A DNA stretch of 62,454 nucleotides from Coriobacteriia bacterium (GTDB lineage: Bacteria > Actinomycetota > Coriobacteriia > Coriobacteriales > Eggerthellaceae). Of the stretch, positions 8,497 to 16,899 are shown one piece after another. Where the stretch lies: positions 1 to 62,454 of the forward strand of contig JAUMVJ010000009.1 of the NCBI GenBank assembly GCA_030530215.1. The letters are read 5' to 3'. The notes below the pieces were generated by a model that was given only the letters and a program-made list of their open reading frames with translations, was not told where the DNA came from and did no database searches. The position numbers and the translations under genes were made by a program. Each line of letters opens with the position of its first letter. The stretch's first letter is position 1.

Positions 8497-9591
8497 CTAC
8501 AAATCCTCGCTCAAAATACGACATAGCTCGTCGGTGAAGGCGGTGCAGCTTGCCGCAGGCTTGTCGGAATTGGTTGCGTAACGAATGTCACCTGTAACAA
8601 CCGAGGCATCCGAGTAAATTTTGCGCACAGCGGCACGAATGCGCTCGGCGCAATCGAACTCACCCAAATGGTCGAGCATCATGGCTGCAGATAGAATCTC
8701 TGCAGTGGGGTTGCATTTGTCCTGGCCAGCGATATCGGGGGCAGAACCGTGAACCGCCTCAAACACTGCATACTCAGGGCCGATGTTTGCACCAGGAGCG
8801 ATGCCCAAACCGCCGGCCAAACCAGCACACAAGTCGGAAGCGATATCGCCGTAAAGATTGGGGAAAACAATGACATCGAAACGCGAAGGATCCATTACCA
8901 GATTCATGCAAAATGCATCGATGATATTGTCGTTGAACTCGATCTCGGGATAAGACTCTGCAACCTTACGTGCTTCACGCAGGAACAAGCCATCGGAATA
9001 TTTCATAATGTTAGCTTTATGGGCCGCCGTGACCTTTTTACGACCATGCTTTTTTGCGTATTCAAAAGCGAATTCGACGATGGCATCGGAAGCAGTGACC
9101 GAGATAGGCTTAATAGAGATACCGGAATCGGGGCGGATGGTGCCAGCTCCTTGCTCTTCACAGAAGGCGATGAGCTTCTTGGCTCCTTCGCTCCCCTCCT
9201 CGAATTCGACACCAGCGTATAGATCCTCGGAATTCTCGCGAACAACGACAAGGTTAACGTCCTCGTAACGCGAACCTGTACCAGGGATAGAAAGAACGGG
9301 GCGCAGGCAAACATTCAGGTTAAGAGCTTTGCGCAAGGCAACGTTCACACTGCGAAAACCCGTGCCTACGGGGGTAGTTACGGGACCCTTAATAGCCACT
9401 TTGTTGCGGCGGACGGATTCAATGGTGGACTCAGGAAGCGGAGAACCGCAAGACTCGATCATATGAGCGCCAGCCTCAGCCAATTCCCATTCGATATCAG
9501 CACCCGCAGCCGCAACGACTTTCTGCATAGCTGCGGAAGTCTCAAGGCCGATTCCATCGCCAGGGATCAAGGTGACGACATGCTTTGCCAT
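8497..9591 (-). CDS. icd: Isocitrate dehydrogenase (probably NAD-dependent)
   Basis: This 364-residue enzyme of the isocitrate/isopropylmalate dehydrogenase family oxidatively decarboxylates isocitrate to 2-oxoglutarate. The substrate loop VRENSEDLYAGVE and the short IDH3-like length favour isocitrate over isopropylmalate. The Mg-binding aspartates lie in NLYGDIASDLCAGLAGGLG. HGSAPDIAGQDKCNPTAE is the cofactor region and suggests NAD rather than NADP, which is an inference. GGGAGG precedes the ATG. It is followed by acnA, and no citrate synthase is present in the window. Confidence 0.9.
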   Translation of the reverse strand: MAKHVVTLIPGDGIGLETSAAMQKVVAAAGADIEWELAEAGAHMIESCGSPLPESTIESVRRNKVAIKGPVTTPVGTGFRSVNVALRKALNLNVCLRPVLSIPGTGSRYEDVNLVVVRENSEDLYAGVEFEEGSEGAKKLIAFCEEQGAGTIRPDSGISIKPISVTASDAIVEFAFEYAKKHGRKKVTAAHKANIMKYSDGLFLREARKVAESYPEIEFNDNIIDAFCMNLVMDPSRFDVIVFPNLYGDIASDLCAGLAGGLGIAPGANIGPEYAVFEAVHGSAPDIAGQDKCNPTAEILSAAMMLDHLGEFDCAERIRAAVRKIYSDASVVTGDIRYATNSDKPAASCTAFTDELCRILSEDL

Positions 9592-9721
9592 AAAGAAAAC
9601 CTCCCGTAATACCGCACTACTTACCGTGCGTCATTTAAGAACCTATTAATTATGACGCTCATATGCTTAAGGGATACGGGAAAAGGGTAGATGGAAATCT
9701 AAGTTTTACCAATACTCACAA

Positions 9722-9758
9722 CATAAAAAACCACCAGACCCAAAACGGAGCCTGGTGG
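9722..9758 (-). terminator. Terminator after the HEAT-like gene
   Basis: Stem CCACCAG / CTGGTGG is followed on the minus strand by a run of six T, directly downstream of the gene ending at 9795. Confidence 0.85.
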
Positions 9759-9794
9759 AACAAACAAATCTACAAATAAAGAAAACCAATAGCG

Positions 9795-10397
9795 CTAGCC
9801 GAGAAGATCAACGATTTGCTTGCAACGTTTTTGCAAAGGCCCGTGACCGTTCTCGGAATCAAAGAAAACTCGCTCCTTCAAGGCATCCTTCACCGAAGGG
9901 GAGATCTTACCCTCGGCAAACTGGATAAGAGCAGCAAGCATATCCAGATACTCGTAATCACCGTGATAACACTGGATAGCCTCGTCGAGAAGAGGCCAAG
10001 CTTTCTCGGAACGTGCGTTCGTGGTTGACCCCAACTCGCAAATAAAGCGGAATGCCGCAAGCCTAACGAGACCATTATCCTCATCAAATAAGGCGTTTTC
10101 TGCACCCTGAAGAGCTTTATCGCAAGCACGGGAATCAACAGCAACAAGATTTGTCAAAGTATCCAAGGATTCCCAGCGCGTCTGAGCCTCGGGACGGTCC
10201 AGCGCGTCTTCGATGGCTGCGATATAAGGGATCAAAAGTTCAGGCGCGATTTTAGAAACCTGGGAAAGGACCGCTGCAGCATTTTGCCTATTGCGACGAG
10301 AATTTCCTTCAAAATTGCTAACCGTTTCGTCAAGAAGCTTGGGGTTTTCTACTATCGATGCCGCCAACTCTTTGATCGAATCCTGCTTCTCACTCAC
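9795..10397 (-). CDS. HEAT/armadillo-like helical repeat protein
   Basis: About 200 residues are almost entirely amphipathic helices arranged in repeats (for example RRNRQNAAAVLSQVSK and NGLVRLAAFRFICELG), as in HEAT-type scaffolds. There are no catalytic motifs, signal peptide or membrane segment. The GTG at 10397 is chosen as start because GAGAGG lies 7 nt upstream; a TTG seven codons earlier lacks a ribosome binding site. It is flanked by terminators, so it is probably monocistronic. A protein-interaction role is inferred from fold only. Confidence 0.7.
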   Translation of the reverse strand: MSEKQDSIKELAASIVENPKLLDETVSNFEGNSRRNRQNAAAVLSQVSKIAPELLIPYIAAIEDALDRPEAQTRWESLDTLTNLVAVDSRACDKALQGAENALFDEDNGLVRLAAFRFICELGSTTNARSEKAWPLLDEAIQCYHGDYEYLDMLAALIQFAEGKISPSVKDALKERVFFDSENGHGPLQKRCKQIVDLLG

Positions 10398-10512
10398 GAA
10401 AATACCTCTCTCGCGCAAACGCTAATTTGTTTTTACTGTAAATGCTTGCATATATCCACAACATAGTATATATGAGGATTCGAAAATACCCAAATCAGCC
10501 TTCCCTGTGCAT

Positions 10513-10542
10513 AAAAAAGGAGCCTCAAAGAGGCTCCTTTTT
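10513..10542. terminator. Terminator downstream of rplA
   Basis: Stem AAAAAGGAGCCT / AGGCTCCTTTTT has a short loop and A and T runs on both sides. It ends the secE-nusG-rplK-rplA unit. Confidence 0.9.
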
Positions 10543-10559
10543 AGCAAGCGATACAAAAA

Positions 10560-11273
10560 CTACTTGGCAGGAACGTCGTAGTCGCGATTAACTGCAGCGT
10601 CAACGGGAACTGCAGGGCTCATAGAAGAGGTAACGGTAACGGACTTGATGTAACGACCCTTAGCAGCGGAAGGCTTAACGCGAAGAATCTCGTCCATCAG
10701 AGCGCCGTAGTTCTGAGCGAGCTGCTCAGCAGAGAAGGAAACCTTGCCGATAACGACGTGAGCGATGCCATAACGATCGGCACGATACTCAACACGACCG
10801 GACTTGAGCTCCTTGACAGCCTTAGCGACATCGTTGGTAACGGTGCCCAGCTTGGGGTTAGGCATCAAGCCGCGAGTGCCGAGGATACGGCCAAGACGAC
10901 CGACCTTGGACATCTGATCGGGAGTAGCGACAGTTGCGTCGAACTCGATGATGCCCTTCTGAACATCAGCAACCAGGTCGTCGGAACCGACAATGTCAGC
11001 GCCAGCTTCCTCAGCAGCACGAGCGGCGTCGCCCTCAGCGAAGACGGCAACACGAACGTTCTTGCCGGAGCCGTTGGGCAGAGAGATGGTGCCACGAACC
11101 TGCTGGTTAGCCTGACGGGTGTCGATGCCCAGGCGGAAGTGAACTTCAACGGTCTCGTCAAAGTTCGCGTAAGCGATTTCCTTCAACTTAGCCATTGCCT
11201 CGTAGGGAGCGTAGAACTTGCCCTCTTCGATTGCTGCGAGAGCTGCTGCCCTCTTCTTGGAGATCTTAGTCAT
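10560..11273 (-). CDS. rplA: 50S ribosomal protein L1
   Basis: This 237-residue L1 stalk protein binds 23S rRNA helices 76-78 and helps release E-site tRNA. It carries the L1 signature around [21 protein letters not shown] (about residues 126-146), which includes the [10 protein letters not shown] core. GAAAGGATT precedes the ATG. It lies 78 bp after rplK. In many bacteria L1 represses its own operon by binding the leader; no leader mimic was modelled here. Confidence 0.97.
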   Translation of the reverse strand: MTKISKKRAAALAAIEEGKFYAPYEAMAKLKEIAYANFDETVEVHFRLGIDTRQANQQVRGTISLPNGSGKNVRVAVFAEGDAARAAEEAGADIVGSDDLVADVQKGIIEFDATVATPDQMSKVGRLGRILGTRGLMPNPKLGTVTNDVAKAVKELKSGRVEYRADRYGIAHVVIGKVSFSAEQLAQNYGALMDEILRVKPSAAKGRYIKSVTVTSSMSPAVPVDAAVNRDYDVPAK

Positions 11274-11351
11274 TGAAAATCCTTTCGTGGTTTAGCGGGC
11301 TTTTGCCCTTCCACAATCCAGCCATGTGGAGACTGGGTTTAACCATTGAAA

Positions 11352-11849
11352 CTAGCGAGCGTCCTCTTCGGCAAGAACGGTAGCAAGACGACGAGAAACC
11401 TCGTACTTCTTCTTGGGCTCACGACCCTCGATTTCAACGCCCATGGAACGAGCGGTGCCTGCAACGATTTCCATAGCAGCATCGATGTCGTTAGCGTTGA
11501 GGTCGGGGAGCTTGATCTCGGCGATCTCGCGAAGCTGATCGACGGAAAGGGTGCCAACCTTGCGCAGCTGGGGAACACCAGAAGCACGCTTAAGGCCGAG
11601 CTTCTCCTTGATGAGGAAGGCCGCGGGAGGAGTCTTGCAGACGAAGGTGAACGTCTTGTCCTCGTAAACGGTGATCTCGACAGGGATGATGGTGCCGGAC
11701 TTGTCCTGCGTTGCAGCATTGAAGGCCTGGCAGAACTGCATGATGTTAACGCCCTGAGCGCCCAGTGCGGGGCCAACGGGAGGCGCGGGGTTGGCTTGAC
11801 CTGCAGGAATCTGCAGCTTAATGAAGCCCGTTGCTTTCTTTTCAGCCAT
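11352..11849 (-). CDS. rplK: 50S ribosomal protein L11, C-terminally extended
   Basis: L11 is part of the GTPase-associated centre. The N-terminal domain has [18 protein letters not shown] and the C-terminal rRNA-binding domain has TARSMGV. At 165 residues it is about 24 longer than typical L11 (about 141), owing to a charged tail after residue 140 (begins [12 protein letters not shown]). The frame is intact and ends in a normal stop, so the extension appears real. AAAGGAACG precedes the ATG. It is followed by rplA and preceded by nusG 110 bp upstream. Confidence 0.96.
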   Translation of the reverse strand: MAEKKATGFIKLQIPAGQANPAPPVGPALGAQGVNIMQFCQAFNAATQDKSGTIIPVEITVYEDKTFTFVCKTPPAAFLIKEKLGLKRASGVPQLRKVGTLSVDQLREIAEIKLPDLNANDIDAAMEIVAGTARSMGVEIEGREPKKKYEVSRRLATVLAEEDAR

Positions 11850-11959
11850 TTCAGCGTTCCTTTCAACTGAAATATCGTTTAAGTATCACTTATAACAAGC
11901 ACATCTGCGAGAAGCCCCTTCCACATTAGGGCGCAAATAGATGCACGTTATAGTCAAAT

Positions 11960-12493
11960 TTAAGAGATCGTCTCGACCTGACCGTAAGACAGCTCGACAG
12001 GAGTCTCGCGACCGAAAATGGAAACGAGAACCTTGACCTTGCCTGCCTCGGGGTTGATCTCGGAAACAACACCGTCGAACTCGGAAAGAGGACCGTTGGT
12101 AACCTTGACGGCCTGTCCAACCTCAAGGCTCGAGGTTGTCTTCTTAGGTGCCTCGTGAGAGGTGCGTTTCATGATCTTATTGTACTCTTCGCGAGTAAGA
12201 GGTGCAGGATTGCCTTCGCTGCCGACGAAGCCGGTTACACCTTGGGTGCGACGAACAAGCGCCTGGGTGCGATCGTCAAGCTCCATACGAACCAAAACGT
12301 AGCCAGGAAGAACTTTCTTCTCGGATTCCTTGCGCTGACCGTCCGTCTTGATTTCAGTGACGGTCTCGGAAGGAATCTCGATAGCGAAGATATTGTTCTC
12401 GAGGCCTTGCATTTCGCGAAGCTGCTCCAGTGCAGCCTTTACCTTGTTCTCGTATCCGGAATACGTGTGAAGGACATACCACTTTTTAGACAT
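11960..12493 (-). CDS. nusG: Transcription termination/antitermination factor NusG
   Basis: This 177-residue RNA polymerase-associated elongation factor couples transcription to Rho and the ribosome. The NGN domain begins WYVLHTYSGYENKVK and contains KVLPGYVLVRM. The C-terminal KOW domain begins near residue 125 (VGQAVKVTNGPLSEFDGVV). It starts 3 bp after the secE stop, so the two are almost certainly translationally coupled. Confidence 0.97.
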   Translation of the reverse strand: MSKKWYVLHTYSGYENKVKAALEQLREMQGLENNIFAIEIPSETVTEIKTDGQRKESEKKVLPGYVLVRMELDDRTQALVRRTQGVTGFVGSEGNPAPLTREEYNKIMKRTSHEAPKKTTSSLEVGQAVKVTNGPLSEFDGVVSEINPEAGKVKVLVSIFGRETPVELSYGQVETIS

Positions 12494-12496
12494 GTC

Positions 12497-12883
12497 TTAC
12501 GCTCCCAAGTTCGAGATTGCAAAGAGGATGGGGGTGATGACACCGTCATCGAGGACGACACAGAACAGGCCGAAGAAGATAAGAGACGCAACAACGACGC
12601 CACTCCACTGAATGACATCCTTGCGGGTAGGCCACGTAACGCGGCGCATCTCGGATCGAACCTGCTGAAGGAAATTAGGAGCCTTAGAGGGCTTACCTGA
12701 ATCAGCCTTCTTAGCTTCCTGGTAAGGCTGGAGCTTCTCGGACTTGCTGCCGTCCTTGCTGCCGAAGAAGCGCTTTTTAGGAGCCTCCTCCTGGACAACG
12801 GCTTCGCCCTGCACTGCCTGAGCCTTTTTGGCCTGGCGATTCGCAGATGCCTTTGCCCTTTGAGTTTTAGACTTCTTTGCCAT
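12497..12883 (-). CDS. secE: Preprotein translocase subunit SecE
   Basis: This 128-residue SecYEG subunit has the conserved amphipathic segment EMRRVTWPTRKDV (about residues 79-91) followed by one transmembrane helix (about 95-118). The first 70 residues form a long Lys/Ala/Gln-rich cytoplasmic extension, as is common in Actinomycetota SecE. It lies between tRNA-Trp and nusG, a conserved arrangement. Confidence 0.95.
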   Translation of the reverse strand: MAKKSKTQRAKASANRQAKKAQAVQGEAVVQEEAPKKRFFGSKDGSKSEKLQPYQEAKKADSGKPSKAPNFLQQVRSEMRRVTWPTRKDVIQWSGVVVASLIFFGLFCVVLDDGVITPILFAISNLGA

Positions 12884-12961
12884 ATAACTTCCTGCTCTGG
12901 AAAACCAATTCTCTATAACGCCAAAGAAGCAGCCTGGAGGCTGCTCTTGCTAAAAACAAGC

Positions 12962-13037
12962 TGGCAGGCCAGGTAGGACTCGAACCCACAACTTGCGGTT
13001 TTGGAGACCGCTGCTCTACCAATTGAACTACTGGCCT
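12962..13037 (-). tRNA. tRNA-Trp (CCA anticodon)
   Basis: A 76-nt cloverleaf has a 7-bp acceptor stem (AGGCCAG / CTGGCCT), discriminator G and encoded CCA. The anticodon loop CTCCAAA gives CCA. The T-loop TTCGAGT is normal. It lies between rpmG and secE. Confidence 0.97.
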
Positions 13038-13052
13038 ATTTGGTGCCTAATC

Positions 13053-13202
13053 TTAACGAGTTTCCTTGTGCAAGGTGTGCTTGTTGCACCACTTGCAGTA
13101 CTTCTTGAACTCGATGCGATCGGGATTATTCTGCTTGTTCTTCTTGGTCGTATAGTTGCGGCGCTTGCACTCGGTGCAGGCCAAAGTGACCAAAGTACGC
13201 AT
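13053..13202 (-). CDS. rpmG: 50S ribosomal protein L33 (zinc-binding form)
   Basis: A 49-residue protein begins [17 protein letters not shown] and ends HTLHKETR. Two CxxC pairs (C9/C12 and C36/C39) make the zinc-ribbon form of L33. AAAGGAG precedes the ATG at 13202. It lies between tuf and tRNA-Trp on the same strand. Confidence 0.95.
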   Translation of the reverse strand: MRTLVTLACTECKRRNYTTKKNKQNNPDRIEFKKYCKWCNKHTLHKETR

Positions 13203-13256
13203 GAATTCTCCTTTAAGTATCTATTCGTGCGCTTGCATTTACACATGATTGCTAAC

Positions 13257-13284
13257 GGAGGGGCCTGCCGCAGCAGACCCCTCC
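13257..13284 (-). terminator. Hairpin between tuf and rpmG
   Basis: A 12-bp stem (GGAGGGG and GCAG-containing arms, with a mismatch) follows the tuf stop. No T-run follows, so it may be a partial terminator, a processing site or an mRNA-stabilising hairpin. Confidence 0.5.
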
Positions 13285-13310
13285 AAGCTAAAGCTAAGTT
13301 AGATCAAAAG

Positions 13311-14507
13311 TTATTTGATGATCTTGGTGATACGACCGGAGCCGACGGTACGGCCACCCTCGCGGATAGCGAAGCGGAGGCCTTCCTCCATAGCGATGGG
13401 GTGAATCAGCTCGCCGCGGAGCTCCACGTTGTCGCCAGGCATGACCATCTCGGTGCCCTCGGGCAGATGTGCAACGCCGGTAACGTCAGTGGTGCGGAAG
13501 TAGAACTGGGGACGATAGCCATCGAAGAAGGGAGTGTGGCGGCCGCCCTCGTCCTTGGTGAGGATGTAGACCTGACCCATGAACTCGGTGTGAGGAGTAA
13601 CGGAGCCGGGCTTGCAGAGAACCTGACCACGGACAACGTCCTCGCGCTTGATGCCACGCATCAAGCAACCGATGTTGTCGCCAGCCTGAGCCTCGTCGAG
13701 AAGCTTACGGAACATCTCGATGCCGGTGCAGACGGTAGTAGTGGTTTCCTTGATGCCGACGATCTCAAGCTCGTCATTGAGGTGGAGGGTACCACGCTCG
13801 ACACGACCGGTAGCAACAGTACCACGGCCGGTGATGGTCATGGTGTCCTCGATAGCCATCAGGAAGGGCTTATCGGTAGCACGCTCAGGAGTGGGGATGT
13901 AGGAGTCAATGGTGTCCATGAGCTCCCAGATCTTGTCCTGCCATTCCTTCTCGCCCTCGAGAGCCTTAAGAGCAGAACCCTTGATGATGGGGCAATCCTC
14001 GAAGCCGTAGGAATCGAGAAGCTCGGTGACTTCCATCTCGACGAGCTCGATGAGCTCCTCGTCGTCGACCATGTCGCACTTGTTCAGGAAGACAACGATG
14101 TAGGGAACGCCGACCTGACGAGCGAGCAGGATGTGCTCACGAGTCTGAGCCATGGGGCCGTCGGTAGCAGCGATAACCAGGATAGCGCCGTCCATCTGAG
14201 CAGCACCGGTGATCATGTTCTTGACGTAGTCAGCATGGCCAGGGCAGTCAACGTGTGCGTAGTGACGGGTATCGGTTTCATACTCGATGTGAGCAATGGA
14301 GATGGTAATACCACGCTCGCGCTCTTCGGGAGCCTTATCGATATCTTCGAATGCGGTGAAGTCAGCAGAAGCAGTGCCGTGAGAACCATCGTTCATGGAG
14401 AGGGTCTTGGAGATCGCGGCAGTCAGAGTAGTCTTGCCGTGGTCAACGTGACCGATGGTGCCGATGTTCACATGAGGCTTAGTGCGCTCGTACTTTTCCT
14501 TGGACAT
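13311..14507 (-). CDS. tuf: Elongation factor Tu
   Basis: This 398-residue GTPase delivers aminoacyl-tRNA to the ribosome. GTP motifs [14 protein letters not shown] and NKCD are intact, as are the two C-terminal beta-barrels. The start at 14507 follows AAGGAGG; a 9-codon upstream extension lacks support. It is not next to fusA as in the classical str operon, but follows three tRNA genes and a strong promoter at 14909-14937. Confidence 0.98.
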   Translation of the reverse strand: MSKEKYERTKPHVNIGTIGHVDHGKTTLTAAISKTLSMNDGSHGTASADFTAFEDIDKAPEERERGITISIAHIEYETDTRHYAHVDCPGHADYVKNMITGAAQMDGAILVIAATDGPMAQTREHILLARQVGVPYIVVFLNKCDMVDDEELIELVEMEVTELLDSYGFEDCPIIKGSALKALEGEKEWQDKIWELMDTIDSYIPTPERATDKPFLMAIEDTMTITGRGTVATGRVERGTLHLNDELEIVGIKETTTTVCTGIEMFRKLLDEAQAGDNIGCLMRGIKREDVVRGQVLCKPGSVTPHTEFMGQVYILTKDEGGRHTPFFDGYRPQFYFRTTDVTGVAHLPEGTEMVMPGDNVELRGELIHPIAMEEGLRFAIREGGRTVGSGRITKIIK

Positions 14508-14581
14508 TCTTGCCTCCTTATAGAGAGTCGCCAAAGGGCTAATTACGAATTAAAAGCCTACCATATGGTAGGCGGATTGTG

Positions 14582-14658
14582 TGGTAGCGGTGACTGGATT
14601 CGAACCAGTGACAACACGGGTATGAACCGTGCGCTCTAACCAACTGAGCTACACCGCC
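14582..14658 (-). tRNA. tRNA-Met (CAT anticodon)
   Basis: A 77-nt cloverleaf has acceptor GGCGGTG / CACCGCT, discriminator A and encoded CCA. The anticodon loop TTCATAC gives CAT. The first acceptor pair (G-U as RNA) argues against the initiator tRNA, whose first pair is usually mismatched. An Ile-lysidine tRNA cannot be excluded from sequence alone. Confidence 0.92.
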
Positions 14659-14666
14659 AAAAAAAA

Positions 14667-14742
<76 letters not shown>

Positions 14743-14745
14743 AAC

Positions 14746-14830
14746 TGGTGGGAGTGCTAGGATTCGAACCTAGGAAGGCGTAGCCAACGGATTTACAGTC
14801 CGTCCCATTTGACCGCTCTGGAACACTCCC
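14746..14830 (-). tRNA. tRNA-Tyr (GTA anticodon)
   Basis: An 85-nt tRNA with a long variable arm has acceptor GGGAGTG / CACTCCC, discriminator A and encoded CCA. The anticodon loop CTGTAAA gives GTA. It is the first gene after the promoter at 14909-14937. Confidence 0.96.
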
Positions 14831-14908
14831 AAGTTTACGCTTGGATCATGTGTAATTTTCAAGCTGCTTGCCCGTTTGAAACGTCGCTGCTTCAATCGAG
14901 CGAAGAAG

Positions 14909-14937
14909 ATAATACGTGAGTTACAAACCAGCGTCAA
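14909..14937 (-). promoter_or_regulatory. Sigma-70 promoter of the tRNA-tuf operon
   Basis: On the minus strand TTGACG, a 17-bp spacer and TATTAT lie about 80 bp before tRNA-Tyr. An A/T-rich stretch directly upstream resembles an UP element. It probably drives tRNA-Tyr, Thr, Met and tuf. Confidence 0.85.
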
Positions 14938-15007
14938 GAAAAAAATTTATCTTTCCTTGAGTTTTTTCCGGGGCAATCTACAAACATACTTCGTGCCCTT
15001 TCAGCGT

Positions 15008-15047
15008 ATATAAAAAGGCAGGATCGACTTGCGAATCGACCCGCCTT
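15008..15047 (-). terminator. Terminator downstream of putP
   Basis: An imperfect stem AAGGCGGGTCGAT / TCGATCCTGCCTT is followed on the minus strand by TTTTTATATA. The rest of the 379-bp gap (14831-15209) holds the tuf promoter and a small AAGCTAG / CTAGCTT hairpin at 15123-15142, and nothing else I can identify. Confidence 0.75.
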
Positions 15048-15209
15048 GCTAAATCAGCCTTAATTAATAGAAAGCGCAATGACGGCTGAATTTACGGCTC
15101 TGCCGCGCATGTAGCTCGCTTAAAGCTAGGAACAGCTAGCTTCAAGGCTGCACCGAAATCGCAAAGCGCAGAGATTCCAGATACCGCCCGAGCGTTAACA
15201 CAGCCTGAA

Positions 15210-16772
15210 CTAACAATCCTTTTCCATGTAATGATCGAACTCATCAAGTATCCCCTGCTCCGGCTTCTCGGTGAGCAAAGACGCCACCACTATGCACGCG
15301 AGGCCGAAAACGAATGCAGGCAAAAGTTCGTACACGGCGAAGATGCCGCCGAAACCAGCTATCACCTCGTGCCACAAGAAAACCATCGCAGCACCGCCAA
15401 CCATTCCGGCAAGAGCGCCCGCGAAATTCGTGCGCCTCCAATAGAGGCTCATGATGATCAGAGGGCCAAAGGATGCGCCAAAGCCCGCCCAAGCATACGA
15501 AACGACCTTGAAAATCGAGGAGTTTTCGTCCATAGCGATGAACACGCCGAAGATCAGGATGACGCACAGGGTGATGCGCGAACAGATCATAACCTGGCGA
15601 TCGGTGGCATCGCGCTTAAGAAGGCCCTTAAATATGTTACGCGCAACAGCCGAGCCGGAAATAAGAAGGTAGGAAGAGCTGGAGGACATCGAGGCAGCGA
15701 AAATGCCCGAAATGACAAGGCCGCACAAGAAGCTAGGCAAAAGCATTTGAGATAACACGATGAAGATGTTTTCAGCGGATGCCTGCGTCAAGAAAGTAGT
15801 AGGGATAACTGCTCGTCCGATCAGTCCGATACACACAGCGCACGACAGGGACACAACGACCCAGACCGTGGCAATGATGCGAGACTGGCGAATGGCGCTC
15901 GAGTGCTCAACGCTCATGAAGCGAACAAGCACCTGCGGCATGCCGAAATAACCAAGGCCCCATGCCAAACCCGAAACGATGGTGATGATTCCATAGGTTG
16001 AAGCGTCGCCGAACAGCGGCAGACCGTTTTCGACTAGCTGCTTGCCATCTTCACCAAGTAAAGGGGTTGCCGTCTGCGTTCCCGATAGGAAGCCAGGGAT
16101 CGACTGCAGGAAAGCAATCGTGTTGTCCACGCCGCCGGCCGCAGCAACAGAGCCAACAAAAACAATCACGAGAGCGCAGACCATAATGGCCCCCTGCACC
16201 ATATCGGTAGTGCACACGGAAAGGTAACCGCCAACGAAGGTGTAAAGAAAGACGATCAAGGCGCCTAGAACCATCATGGTGGCGTAATCCAAACCGAAGA
16301 TGGTACTGAAGAGCTTGCCGCAAGTAACGAAGCAGCTTCCTACATAAATACTGAAGAAGAGAAGGATGATAATGGCCGCAATCGTCATAAGAACATTTTT
16401 CTTGTCGTGGAAACGATTGCTGAAGAAGTCGGGAAGCGTGATGGAGTTACCGGCAACCTCAGAGTATTTACGCAAACGCTTGGCAACGAAGAGCCAGTTT
16501 AAATACGTGCCGATGGCAAGGCCTATAGCCGTCCACATGGCATCCGAGGCGCCCGTGAAATAGGCAACGCCCGGCAAGCCCATGAGCAGCCAGCCCGACA
16601 TGTCCGATGCCTCGGCGGAAAACGCGGTGACCCAGGGGCCCAAGCCACGACCGCCCAAGAAATAGTTATCGGAATTCTCGTTCGACTTCTTCGCGTAAAC
16701 GAAGCCGATGATGACCACTACGATGAAGTAGAGCAACATCGCGAACAATACCCAGAAGTCGTTGTTAACCAT
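15210..16772 (-). CDS. putP: Sodium/proline symporter (SSS family)
   Basis: A roughly 520-residue membrane protein has about 13 hydrophobic segments. It begins with the SSS-family pattern of a short N-terminus, LLYFIVVVIIGF and NYFLGGRGLGPWVTAFSAEASDMSGWLL, closely matching PutP. It imports proline driven by sodium. The ATG at 16772 is chosen because AAAAGGTG lies just upstream; an ATG 15 bp earlier has no ribosome binding site. It diverges from the aminotransferase gene, and a GACC/GGTC dyad lies in the shared promoter region. Confidence 0.92.
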   Translation of the reverse strand: MVNNDFWVLFAMLLYFIVVVIIGFVYAKKSNENSDNYFLGGRGLGPWVTAFSAEASDMSGWLLMGLPGVAYFTGASDAMWTAIGLAIGTYLNWLFVAKRLRKYSEVAGNSITLPDFFSNRFHDKKNVLMTIAAIIILLFFSIYVGSCFVTCGKLFSTIFGLDYATMMVLGALIVFLYTFVGGYLSVCTTDMVQGAIMVCALVIVFVGSVAAAGGVDNTIAFLQSIPGFLSGTQTATPLLGEDGKQLVENGLPLFGDASTYGIITIVSGLAWGLGYFGMPQVLVRFMSVEHSSAIRQSRIIATVWVVVSLSCAVCIGLIGRAVIPTTFLTQASAENIFIVLSQMLLPSFLCGLVISGIFAASMSSSSSYLLISGSAVARNIFKGLLKRDATDRQVMICSRITLCVILIFGVFIAMDENSSIFKVVSYAWAGFGASFGPLIIMSLYWRRTNFAGALAGMVGGAAMVFLWHEVIAGFGGIFAVYELLPAFVFGLACIVVASLLTEKPEQGILDEFDHYMEKDC

Positions 16773-16792
16773 GCAACACCTTTTCATATGTT

Positions 16793-16810
16793 ATAGACCG
16801 TTTGGTCGAT
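16793..16810. promoter_or_regulatory. Dyad GACC-N4-GGTC between putP and the aminotransferase
   Basis: ATAGACCGTTTGGTCGAT has symmetric arms ATnGACC / GGTCnAT. It lies beside a TATAAC-like -10 for putP. The form resembles TetR-type operators, but no TetR gene is present in the window. Confidence 0.4.
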
Positions 16811-16899
16811 TCCAATTCGATGAAGCGCATTATACTGAGCTTCTTGAGTCGCAGAGGTTACGCATCCTGCAACAGGTTGTAAAAGGCGAAAGGACGAAC

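Noticed and set aside
12993..14639. A 548-codon open frame opposite tuf
   Set aside because: It is antisense to EF-Tu, crosses a tRNA gene and rpmG, and its low-complexity composition mirrors the strong codon bias of tuf.
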